From Symsagittifera roscoffensis (lineage: Eukaryota > Xenacoelomorpha > Acoela > Convolutidae), in the NCBI RefSeq assembly GCF_963678635.1, contig NC_087067.1, positions 6,242,647 through 6,306,646 of the forward strand: 64,000 bases of DNA. Direction: 5' to 3'. Numbering within the stretch: the first letter of the stretch is position 1; every line of letters begins with the position of its first letter. This document shows, piece after piece, positions 8,112-15,700 of the stretch. A model generated the notes under the pieces. The model was not told where the DNA came from. It worked only from the letters and a program-made list of their open reading frames with translations, and did no database searches. The position numbers were made by a program, and so were the translations under genes.

Positions 8112-8968
8112 TGGAGCTTGAGCCTCTCTTGGAAGCCTCGGGGAAGCGTAACCTCAGGAGCATTGAGATCACCCATGGAGAATGCCCATGCCACTGTTTG
8201 GCACAAACGGTGTGGTATCCAGATCACAAGAACCTGTGCCTGGTGTGGGATATGGCAGAAATTCGGTCGATTGGATTACCGGATCACCGGCAGAAGGTGA
8301 CGCTCTTAGTAGTGAGTACGATGCTGGCTCTGAGATGGATAGAAGAGAATATAACGAAGTATCGGGAAGCGAAGACGCCAACGGCTGAGTCAACATATGC
8401 GATAGACTACAGCAGGAGACTCGAGTTGTTTGAGACTGCATGCAAAGTATTCGCCATACCAATGGAAGTCAGACACGTATGGAGCCGCTTGAGGTACTTT
8501 CCATGGTTTCGAGCGATACTGACGTCTTGGTTATACATGACAACGAAAGATCACATGAGAAAGCATCAAAAGGAGTATCGACAGTTCCAGGCCGAGATTA
8601 GGCCGGAAGCTTTCAAGAGACCCCTGTTAACCCATCAAAATGCGATCACGACAGGATGGAAAAGAGTGGGTAAAATGTCTAGAGACAATACCAAAGCGAG
8701 GGAATCGATACTAGAGGAGGACTTGGCGAAGAACGTGAGCCTGAGCCTGCACAACTCCTTTTGTTTGAACCGGGAATCTAGGGTGAAGGCACTACCCAAC
8801 CAGGCAAAGAGGTTGCAGGAGCAAAGGGAATGGATGCGATCCTATGAACAGCTGAAGGCTTGGGAGGAGATCGTGATTAGCTCCGATGATGAAGAAGAAC
8901 TGTTGAAACAGTTTGCCGTATCCAGTACTTCAGGGGACGGCACCCCCAAGGCGAAGAGTGCGAAATGA
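8078..8968 (+). CDS. segment 8 of the element ORF: C-terminal part
   Basis: 296 codons ending at the TGA at 8966-8968, after which no coding frame is seen for more than 1 kb. Near the start is a Cys/His group (E-C-P-C-H-C, then a His about 11 residues on) that could bind metal and may complete the cluster of segments 6 and 7. The middle is basic and helical. The tail has an acidic S-S-D-D-E-E-E patch and a short Lys-rich end. No known domain. It is best read as the C-terminus of the long element protein. Confidence 0.5.
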   Translation: MGENDTMHEKMMELEPLLEASGKRNLRSIEITHGECPCHCLAQTVWYPDHKNLCLVWDMAEIRSIGLPDHRQKVTLLVVSTMLALRWIEENITKYREAKTPTAESTYAIDYSRRLELFETACKVFAIPMEVRHVWSRLRYFPWFRAILTSWLYMTTKDHMRKHQKEYRQFQAEIRPEAFKRPLLTHQNAITTGWKRVGKMSRDNTKARESILEEDLAKNVSLSLHNSFCLNRESRVKALPNQAKRLQEQREWMRSYEQLKAWEEIVISSDDEEELLKQFAVSSTSGDGTPKAKSAK

Positions 8969-9722
8969 GCGGATGGTTCGAAGAGATCTTGAGTCTTGAG
9001 AGGGAAGGGGGGCTTGAGTGTGAATCCAGATGAAACCTGGGTTCACGAAAAAGAAATTTTAATGAATCAGATATTGTTATTAATATGTTATATTTACTAT
9101 ATAAATCAAAATGCTGCATGACAATTTCCTGATTGAATGGGACAAAAGAAATTTTAAATAATTGGCTTGAAAAGCGAGAATTCAAGGGTGCAGGTGTGTG
9201 CAGATTTTGATTGCTGTTTAGCGATAGTGTGAAAATTTTACATGGCCGTGAATTTTGGGGTGTAGATAAGCTTAAGTCTGCTGCAAACTTCTGTAAATTA
9301 CCACTGGCACTGTACCTTGAGCGACACTCGGTTTTCTGGGACTCACTGGTAGACGACAGCACGCGATAAGGACATCGATCTTGAGTCCAGGGAGTATGTG
9401 CCAGTCGGTCATATTTGGGAGTTTGACCTTGAGAAAAACAAGAACGCTTAATTTTGGAGTGAAATTTGATTTTTCAAAAATTCGAATGGAGCCTGTCATG
9501 CACGATTTTCTCGCGATAACTGAAAACCGAAAAAATGAAAATCAGAACGATCGAGTAACAATCGCGGGAAAAGTTTCCAGATAAAGCAGTAGGAAATTGC
9601 CATTCGCAATTTCCGTCACAATAAAACTAGAGTAGAGCTGTCCTATCTAAAACAAAAGGAAGCGTATTCCCGAGAACTGGACCAATATTTCTCGACTGGA
9701 TTTTTATTCAAACTGGACTAGA

Positions 9723-9771
9723 GTGAACCTTCGATGGAAAGGTGGACAGCTTGAGTGTCCCAATGGTTCAC
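9723..9771 (+). repeat. nested inverted repeat with CTTGAG in the loop
   Basis: Outer arms GTGAACC (9723-9729) and GGTTCAC (9765-9771) are perfectly complementary. Inside them GGACA and TGTCC pair around a seven-base loop GCTTGAG at about 9749-9755, so the enriched hexamer is displayed in the loop. Confidence 0.5.
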
Positions 9772-9974
9772 GAGAAACCATACTCTAGAGTTCAAACTTG
9801 GTCCTGTTATTGAAACTGATAAACATTAAACTCATTTAGTTACATTATTTAATTCTCGAGTTGATTACCGACTTAATTACTCCCAGTTCTTGAGCGTGAT
9901 ACGATGTGAGTACTCAATTTAAATTTCTAGTGTGTGTTTTATGATTGTTATGTTGAGGTAAGGCGAGTTTTAGG

Positions 9975-9997
9975 TTGATCCATCTGAAATGGATCAA
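9975..9997 (+). repeat. perfect 9-bp stem-loop before a poly(A) signal
   Basis: TTGATCCAT (9975-9983) and ATGGATCAA (9989-9997) form a perfect stem with a five-base loop. AATAAA follows at 10011-10016, so this could be a 3'-end structure of the element's transcript. Confidence 0.55.
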
Positions 9998-10010
9998 AGT
10001 TCCACCGTCT

Positions 10011-10016
10011 AATAAA
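10011..10016 (+). terminator. candidate poly(A) signal of the element
   Basis: AATAAA 14 bases after the stem-loop at 9975-9997. A second AATAAA is at 9620-9625. Either could serve the upstream transcript; neither is proven. Confidence 0.35.
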
Positions 10017-10278
10017 AAGTAACTTAACGGATTGTTCCGACCCGGTTTTTAACGGCGTTCATGTATTTTGGGTATCTAGAGACCTAAGTATGGGGACGTT
10101 CTTATTTCTAGAGTGGGGGGATATTTTGGTAGTAGCCTTCAAGCTGTAACGGGTTGTAGTCTCATGTCATAAGCGAACCGAATTGGCTCCGACTGATTTG
10201 AGGTAGAAAAACACAAGAGATAGTGTCACTGACTCTTGAGCCAATGGTTATAGGGCCTATTTTTCTTAAGCCTCATGT

Positions 10279-11067
10279 GTGACTACAGTAGACGAATGTT
10301 ACATTATTAGACAGTCCGGCCGTACTATCAGCACAGAATGGTACAGCAAACCTACAGACGCTGGTCTCACCCTTGGGTTTCATGCCTGTGCGCCAACAAA
10401 ATACAAGAGAAACATTGTTCAAGGCACCTTGCACAGAATTGATCACTCCACTTCCTTTGGGAGGCCTTTGATAAAAGTTTGAGGAAAGCAAAAATTGATT
10501 GGGAAGCAAATCAGTTTTCTCCGGCTTTTTATGAAACCATAGTGACAGATTCTCTTCTTAAAATCAAGGAAAACCAGGACACGACCACACAAGCAACAAC
10601 CAATTCAATAAAGCCTGAAAGTATCGAGAAACCAGTTATCCGGCTCCAGTATCGAGGAAAAGTGTCTGATATTTTCGCGAAAAGGCTGCAAAACTGGTAT
10701 TTCTACAATATTCACGACCCGCAAACTCAGAACCTGTCTTCCCACTTTGAAAACAGATTTCCCTAGGTATTTGACGAATAGGGTGGTTTATGAGATATGA
10801 TGTCCAGGATGCAATTCCTGCTATATTGGACAGACCGTCCGACACCTGATCACCCGAAAAATTGAACACCTTAGGGACTCTGCCCTGGTGGGTAGTCATC
10901 TAAAGGAATGCGGAGCAGCCAAGGCTGCAGTTGAGGCGAGAATTTTAGACAGATGCTTAGACACGAATAAACTTTTGATCTTAGAAGCGCTTTATATTTC
11001 GAGGAGAAGAACTGCCCTCAACACGCGCGAGGAATACCGGCAGCGGTACCTCACAGTCAAGTTGTGA
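10279..11067 (+). pseudogene. Penelope-like element remnant: RT C-terminus plus GIY-YIG endonuclease, frameshifted
   Basis: Penelope-like retroelements encode a reverse transcriptase fused to a GIY-YIG endonuclease. At 10,279-10,482 (frame 1) is the RT thumb end, with the typical F-H-A-C-A-P-x-K-Y-K-R and a following H-R-I. Frame 3 (10,479-10,766) continues with the linker, L-Q-Y-R-G-K-V-S being characteristic. The reading returns to frame 1 at about 10,771. After a nonsense TGA at 10,798-10,800 comes the endonuclease: C-P-G-C-N-S-C zinc-like cluster, then C-Y-I-G-Q-T, an Arg-containing helix, H-L-K-E-C, and a terminal R-R-T-A-L-N motif, ending at the TGA 11,065-11,067. The RT core is missing upstream. 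Two frameshifts and one stop make it dead. The family assignment is strong from the motif order. Confidence 0.85.
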
Positions 11068-11446
11068 GGTTTTTTAAGTCCGTTTGTTTTAGTCACATGA
11101 CTAAATCGGGTCTTAACTGATGCTATTTTTATATTCTTTTCAATGTTAGTTTTTATACATTTTTTTGTAATTTCTACACATCCATTTCCATTCCGGTTTT
11201 ACAGGTGCTTTGTTTTTTAGATTGGCTGATGATGACTTTTATGTCGAAAACGTTTCTGGAATTTATTTTACATTGATCTGCCGTTTTAACCACGGTGTGA
11301 ATATTCTTTTTGTATTTTTTCAGATGTTCAAGTTGAATCGTTAGCGTTGTTTCAATTTACTAGAGTGAAGCATATTTTGATTACGACAATTTATGGCCTA
11401 AGTTGTTTTTGTCCCTACATGATAATCAACCGTAAATGTTAGATCA
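11068..11446. other. AT-rich spacer between Penelope remnant and C16orf89-like gene
   Basis: No ORF. The first part is probably the 3' end of the retroelement. A pyrimidine tract ending in CAG at about 11,303-11,323 and a TTAG just before the start at 11,447 could be 3' splice sites for an upstream exon of the next gene. Confidence 0.35.
11226..11249 (+). ncRNA. hammerhead-ribozyme-like core, 3' of the Penelope remnant
   Basis: CTGATGA (11,226-11,232) is followed by a small stem GAC/GTC (11,234-11,236 with 11,243-11,245, loop TTTTAT) and GAAA (11,246-11,249), the order of the hammerhead catalytic core. Hammerhead ribozymes are known in Penelope-like elements. One extra T at 11,233 sits between core and stem II, and I could not define stem III and the cleavage site cleanly, so it may be decayed or accidental. 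Confidence 0.3.
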
Positions 11447-12445
11447 ATGAATAATACAGAGAGTCTGTTAAAAGGCGTCGAGTTTGTGAGCGGGTTGAGA
11501 GAAATTAGCGCTGATTTGCTGTTTTTTCCATTTATTTTATCACACGTTTTGAGTTCTCCGACGGTTAGTCGGCATGTTTTCTCAGCTGAACTTGCGGCCC
11601 TAGAACTGAAAAATAGAAAAGTTCTCGAAAGAGGCATAGAAGAATTATCTGTATCGAAGTATAATTCGAAATTCAAGAAGCTGTTCCTGATAGACTGGAA
11701 ACTTCCCGACTCTATGAAACCGTTTTTTGATAATCATAGTGAAAATTTCAACACTGCGAGATATCTAGAAAATGATGATTATCTCGACGAAAATGCTCAA
11801 GATGACTGTTTACAGTTACTTTTAGAGCAATCGGAATCCTGCTCCCTTGATAGACAAGGAAAATCATGCCTGGAGGTCAATCGACAACTTGACCCAAAAC
11901 CTAGCGGATATAGACTCACTCACAACGTTTTTTATTTGTTGATCCTCAAAATGTTGTGTTCCAATTACTCACGCAGCGTTGATAAGGAGTGGTATATAAT
12001 GATTAATTTAATGTATGACACAGTCAAGGACTCATTTCAATCAAAGCATTATCCTAGAAACTCATATGATCTTGATCTTTTGACTGAAACTGCTGTCATT
12101 GGCATGCTGTCAGGAGACGGAAGGTTTTTCAGCAGAGATTTTTCGGGTTATTTGCGTAAAATACAGGTCGAAGATGGCTGCTACCTGGCGTCTGATGTCA
12201 AAAGTAGCCGCCATTTGTTGCTCGAAGAAGAGACTGCCACTGGTTGTTTAACACACTTAACTTCAGTAGCGATGTGCTACATATCCCTATGCTTTTACTA
12301 CGAAGTGGTGCATGCACAAGACTACGTAAAGTGGCATAAAGAAGTTACTTTCAATCAGTTAATCCCTATAGTTTTTGCTATTCTGATGTTCGTATTAATT
12401 ATTCGAAAACGAAAGATTGTACGATGTGATATGTTCAGAATTTGA
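11447..12445 (+). CDS. UPF0764 / C16orf89-like protein (DUF4735 family)
   Basis: 332 codons without an intron. Family signatures in order: W-K-L-P at 84-87, the D-D-C-L-x-L-L block near 119, S-G-Y-R-L-T-H at 153-159, a conserved L-T-E-x2-V-I-G-M segment near 202, D-G-C-Y at 233-236, and G-C-L-T-H-L-T-S-V-A at 256-265. The human relative is a secreted protein of unclear function expressed in thyroid; the biochemical role is unknown. A hydrophobic helix at about 305-319 followed by R-K-R-K predicts a C-terminal membrane anchor. No signal peptide is seen at this start, and an in-frame stop lies a few codons upstream, so a signal-peptide exon may be spliced on from further 5'. An AATAAA follows at 12,478. 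The Mis18-like gene starts 129 bp downstream on the same strand. Confidence 0.72.
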   Translation: MNNTESLLKGVEFVSGLREISADLLFFPFILSHVLSSPTVSRHVFSAELAALELKNRKVLERGIEELSVSKYNSKFKKLFLIDWKLPDSMKPFFDNHSENFNTARYLENDDYLDENAQDDCLQLLLEQSESCSLDRQGKSCLEVNRQLDPKPSGYRLTHNVFYLLILKMLCSNYSRSVDKEWYIMINLMYDTVKDSFQSKHYPRNSYDLDLLTETAVIGMLSGDGRFFSRDFSGYLRKIQVEDGCYLASDVKSSRHLLLEEETATGCLTHLTSVAMCYISLCFYYEVVHAQDYVKWHKEVTFNQLIPIVFAILMFVLIIRKRKIVRCDMFRI

Positions 12446-12477
12446 CTCTCAGCAAACCCTTTGAGTCAGGGACAATT

Positions 12478-12483
12478 AATAAA
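12478..12483 (+). terminator. poly(A) signal after the C16orf89-like gene
   Basis: AATAAA 33 bases past the stop codon, in the 129-bp gap before the next gene. Confidence 0.5.
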
Positions 12484-12574
12484 AACTAGTCAAAATAATG
12501 GGTTAAAATGATAAGCTCAATCCATTGTCTAAGTTACATCCGTTGAAACTACTTGATTTGTCATTAGTTGTTGC

Positions 12575-13300
12575 ATGAGAATAAATCGAGGTGTAAAGAT
12601 GTTTTGCTTGAAGACAGGGGCTAACAGCTCTGTAACAGACAACTGTTCGGAAATCTCAAAGGCACCTTTTATCAACTCGAACCGATCTAGTATTTCCAAA
12701 TCCGTTTTTGAGTCAAATTATGTCAGTGAACCATTTTGTCCGTCATTCATGCAGTCAAATGAAGAAGAATATGGTCCAGAAAGTCACCGAGGCGAAGACG
12801 TTTACTTCGAAAACTTTCCAAGATTATCGAGACACTCCGCAGCTAGAAAAGCAAGCAGGTCTATGGCGCGTCCCTGCAGTGTTTCGGAATGGCCAAACTG
12901 TAGCTTACCACCCAAGCCCACCAAATATTTCTCAGTTGTGCAGGATCAATTTGAGAAGCTAGAAAATGCTCAAATTGTCGAAAAGCCTGAGGAGGATTTC
13001 AAACCGTCGTTGGATCTAGGAGGCGCCTACCATTGTGTGAATTGCAGTCGTCGACTGTTTGATGCGGATGTGAGAATCAATTGCCTCGGCGGGGAAACTA
13101 TTCGATTTTGGAAGAGCGAAAACGGGGGTACAGTTACGGTTCCTGAGAAAAGCAATGGGTCCTTCAGAGATGTTGTCAAGTGCATACGATGCAAAAAAGC
13201 AGTGGGCTTGCGCGGTGGAATTATAAATGACCTGTGCCGCGAAAAATTGTTCGAAATTGACTCCAATGCTGTAAAGTTCAGACTGAAAATAGTTATGTGA
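12575..13300 (+). CDS. zinc-binding protein with Mis18/Yippee-like domain
   Basis: 241 codons, no intron; ATGs at 12,575 and 12,599 are both possible starts. Residues 1-145 are Ser/Asn/Pro-rich and probably disordered. From 151 there is a two-knuckle zinc fold: C154-x2-C157, about 45 residues, then C203-x2-C206 followed by K-K-A-V-G-L and a terminal strand pattern (K-L-F-E-I-D-S-N-A-V-K-F-R-L). This spacing and ending fit the Mis18/Yippee fold, in which C-x2-C pairs bind one zinc and the second is followed by a Gly and a short C-terminal strand. Mis18 proteins prepare centromeres for CENP-A loading; Yippee proteins have other roles. A RIG-I-type regulatory domain has a similar C-x2-C/C-x2-C layout but fits the C-terminus less well. 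It lies about 2.4 kb from a large satellite array, which may be coincidence. Confidence 0.5.
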   Translation: MRINRGVKMFCLKTGANSSVTDNCSEISKAPFINSNRSSISKSVFESNYVSEPFCPSFMQSNEEEYGPESHRGEDVYFENFPRLSRHSAARKASRSMARPCSVSEWPNCSLPPKPTKYFSVVQDQFEKLENAQIVEKPEEDFKPSLDLGGAYHCVNCSRRLFDADVRINCLGGETIRFWKSENGGTVTVPEKSNGSFRDVVKCIRCKKAVGLRGGIINDLCREKLFEIDSNAVKFRLKIVM

Positions 13301-13502
13301 GAAGAATTTGAATTGGGTGTTAGGGAATAATTACTTCTTACTGTTTGCATAAAATAAGCACTAAAATTACCTTCAATTTTGTTTAAAACAAGTTATAAAT
13401 TTTGCAGAATTTGTTGATATTCGATAACTTGAATTGAAGTGTTTAATGTGACAATTTTATGCTTGGTTCTTGTAATTGCCGATTATGTCTCAAATGGCAT
13501 AA
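13301..13502. other. AT-rich spacer, nothing recognised
   Basis: 3' flank of the Mis18-like gene. No ORF, and no strict AATAAA. The last 15 bases (CTCAAATGGCATAA at about 13,489-13,502) resemble an inner piece of the adjoining MITE arm. Confidence 0.4.
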
Positions 13503-13897
13503 TTCCCAATTGGCATAAAAATGAAAAGTATCTCAAATCGCATCGATTTCATGCAACAGATGCATTAAAAAAATCAAGAACAATTTTTTCGTGAACAATG
13601 TTAGAAACTTAATCAAGTTATCAATTCAAATGTTGATTGACATTAAATCTTCAAAAAAATTTTTATCAAAAGCCAAAAGCAGAAGATTGCGGTGATTGAT
13701 AAGCTTATTGTGGTCAATTTTCTGATAAATTTCTTACTCAACTTTTGTTTGGAAGCAACTAGTTCCAAATATTATTCGCATGTTTTCGTTCCAGACAAAA
13801 TGTTAGAATTAGAAAATGATAGAAAGCGTTTGAATTACCATGAAAACTAGAAATTTATGCCATTTGAGAAAACTTTCATTTTTATGCCATTTGGGAA
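13503..13897. mobile_element. MITE-like element with imperfect terminal inverted repeats of about 46 bp
   Basis: The left arm from 13,503 begins TTCCCAATTGGCATAAAAAT. The right arm, read as reverse complement from 13,897, begins TTCCCAAATGGCATAAAAAT. The match continues for about 46 bp (13,503-13,549 with 13,851-13,897) with a few mismatches and one-base gaps. The interior has no ORF, so it is non-autonomous. I found no clear target-site duplication. Confidence 0.6.
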
Positions 13898-14175
13898 GTT
13901 ACCTAACTGCCCTTGCCTTAAAAATCTAGATAGCATCTAAGCGTGTTTTTGTTCATGATTTGTTCACACATGTGAACTTCTTTCAAGTTTGATCGATGTC
14001 ATCCTTATGAAGATGCTTGAAAGAGTTTTAAAAAAAACTAAATTACAAAAGGGGCCCTTCCGTTTAGTTACGGTAAGTGCACAAGCTGGATAGGGTCATA
14101 CCAGCGATATAAAAATGCATATATATCAGCAATGAAGTCATAAATCAGCATTAAATGCATCGTCGTAATGTTAAT
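13898..14175. other. unassigned spacer
   Basis: No ORF or recognised family. A near-palindrome GTTCACACATGTGAAC lies at about 13,963-13,978. Confidence 0.35.
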
Positions 14176-14774
14176 TTATCTTAGCCGTCCTTCCTCTACA
14201 ATAGCGTTGTCGATGGAGTTGTCGATAAATTTAACTTTGCGTAGCGATCTGCACCCCCTTATACAAAGTATAGAGCTCCCCAGGAGCGCGAAGCTTATTT
14301 TAGTTCTTTTGTAGTTTATAGATTCTGGATAGCTTTCTTGTCTTTTTCACTTAGTTTTTCGGCCAATCGCTGCATCGTCCGCGTGGCTGTTGGAGCAGCG
14401 CCACCGGTGCATCCAAAAATTAGCGGGCAGAAGCTACTCTGCTCTACGTTTAAAATTCTTTGCTGATATTTGGAGTTCTTCAGCGTTTCGTGGTATTTGT
14501 ATGCATCCTTATGCAGTTTTCGCGATGTTTTGGCATGGGGGTTGAAAATTTTCACATCAAAGAAAGCGCGGCTGAATCGTGAACCCCAGAGTCCGTTTGC
14601 CTTAATGTCAAGTCGTGCCTCATCTTCAATTGTAGTTGAATTGTTGACAAAGCTTTCGCCTTGCAACGGCTGAAGTTTCGGCCCAATCTCGACGTCATGG
14701 CAAACCTCGTTCATGAGGTTGGCGAAAAGAGTTTTGAAGAAGATGTGGCAAGAGAAGAAAATCATTGTGTTCAC
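14176..14774 (-). pseudogene. transposon-derived protein with PD-(D/E)XK-like nuclease motif, frameshifted
   Basis: The minus-strand ORF at 14,774-14,316 (152 codons) carries the motif set of a repeat protein common in cnidarian, sponge and other invertebrate genomes, where it is usually part of a transposon protein: E-V-C-H-D-V, L-Q-P-L, E-D-E-A-R-L-D-I, A-F-F-D-V-K-I-F-N-P-H-A, and E-x-S-S-F-x-P-L-I-F. Asp56 in R-L-D-I and D73-V-K75 fit the D...(D/E)-x-K layout of the restriction-endonuclease-like fold. After a frameshift near 14,290-14,316 the protein continues with I-S-F-A-L-L-G-S-S-I-L-C-I-R-G, another typical piece, to a stop at 14,176-14,178. Upstream of 14,774 the expected preceding sequence appears in another frame, so there is a second frameshift near 14,735-14,760. 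The host element's other domains are absent. Confidence 0.55.
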
Positions 14775-14890
14775 TCTTGCGAGACCGAGTATTGTATCGG
14801 GGTAGATTTTTTCTCCTTAAACAACTTTTCTTATACATCCTTCTCATTTCACTTATCTCTTGTTTTCTTGTAATATATTCCTGGTTCTTT

Positions 14891-14967
14891 TCCCCTTGGC
14901 CTAGAGGTAGCGCGATTGCCTTTGTACTCAAGATCTACGGTTCGAGTCCTGGCCGGAGTTTTTTTTT
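14891..14967 (+). ncRNA. tRNA-derived SINE head or tRNA pseudogene
   Basis: An A box TGGCCTAGAGGT (14,897-14,908) and a B box GGTTCGAGTCC (14,939-14,949) have tRNA-like spacing. A nine-T run at 14,959-14,967 can act as a Pol III terminator. The acceptor and T stems pair poorly, so it is not a working tRNA. The overall text resembles the tRNA-related heads of invertebrate SINEs. Confidence 0.5.
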
Positions 14968-15700
14968 CGGTATCAATGAAATTCTAAAAAAGTCGGACAA
15001 AAATTGAATGGTCGGACTTTCGTTTGTCTGCTCAAGTTTTGTCGTTTCAGTTGCCACATAATGGTTTAGCTTGTGCTGCAAGCAGTTTTTATTGCAGTTG
15101 CAAGTGCAAAAGCGGCTCATTCTACTCTCAGGGGGGCATGAAAGATTTTTTAAAAAATTCAGAAAATCATTTTTTGGTTTGAGAGGTTTTATTCATAGAT
15201 GGGCAGCGTAGTGGCTGCTAACGAATTTTTCTTATACTCCAATCATTTTTCATTGTAGTTGCAAGTACTTGTGTTGCTCATTGTATTTTTAGTTGCGGCT
15301 TTAAACTTTAAAGTTTTTGTTATTAAATCATTTTTGTGGCTCAACTTGTGTCTGCTCAAAGATTATTGGCTTTGTTTCCTCTGCTTTTTTGTTCCGTTGC
15401 AAATTTAATATTCAAATGTCTGGAATGTTTGCATAGAATGAACTTCTATCGAGACATACAATAACACTAATTTTGGCAGACCTAGTTTTTTTAACTTGGT
15501 TGCATCGCATGTTTGTTGACCTCATTTTGTTGTTGTATCGCATGTGTTGCGAAGCTCAGCTTCGCCTGTGTTTAAAACTTCAGAGTCTATGCTGATTATG
15601 AGCGCTTATAAATCTTATTTACTGCTTGCAGATAGTTTTTTGATTTAACAATAAGGTGGCTTTCTTTAATTTGATATAACAATATTTAACAAATGATTTA
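14968..15700. other. AT-rich transition to the satellite array
   Basis: No gene seen. Two diverged copies of a short sequence around ATTG(C/T)AGTTGCAAGT occur at about 15,093 and 15,250, suggesting an old duplication. A hairpin GCGAAGC/GCTTCGC with a TCA loop lies at about 15,548-15,564. Confidence 0.4.

Larger units (their letters stand above)
1..10250 (+). mobile_element. decayed multi-ORF SGNH-containing element, probably transposon-like
   Basis: A GC-richer block (roughly half G+C by eye) sits against AT-rich DNA to the right. It carries only plus-strand, intron-free ORFs that abut or overlap, each in a different frame from the last, from 168 to 8968. A noncoding 3' part follows to about 10,250, where a Penelope-like remnant begins. 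The hexamer CTNGAG is dense from 59 to 10,234 and becomes rare afterwards, which is the best available mark of the right boundary; the left boundary may lie outside the window. An SGNH hydrolase and a second SGNH-like domain are recognisable. SGNH or esterase domains are known in ORF1 proteins of some LINE families, but I see no reverse transcriptase, endonuclease, integrase or transposase, so the class of element is open. It could also be a host gene of unusual size or another kind of integrated element. Confidence 0.55.
8969..10270 (+). other. noncoding 3' region of the element
   Basis: No convincing ORF. It contains about nine CTTGAG hexamers (for example 8987, 8994, 9012, 9316, 9379, 9427, 9750, 9889, 10234) and several CTAGAG (9627, 9718, 9785, 10075, 10109), two stem-loops, and AATAAA at 9620 and 10011. 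It looks like a long 3' UTR or terminal region of the element. Confidence 0.5.

Noticed and set aside
1-10250. LTR retrotransposon
   Set aside because: No long direct repeats at the two ends, no Gag zinc knuckle, protease, RT or integrase motifs; only an 8-base inverted match (GTCGGTAA near 90, TTACCGAC near 9863) links the ends.
13027-13290. RIG-I-type regulatory zinc domain in the 241-codon gene
   Set aside because: The C-x2-C pairs are similar, but the C-terminal strand pattern and the Gly after the second pair fit Mis18/Yippee better; kept only as an alternative.
14041-14110. 5S rRNA-like text (GGTCATACCAGCG)
   Set aside because: Only a dozen bases resemble 5S; no internal control region or remaining structure follows.
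14891-14967. Functional tRNA gene
   Set aside because: Boxes are present but acceptor and T-arm pairing is poor and the anticodon arm is ambiguous; listed as SINE head or pseudogene.
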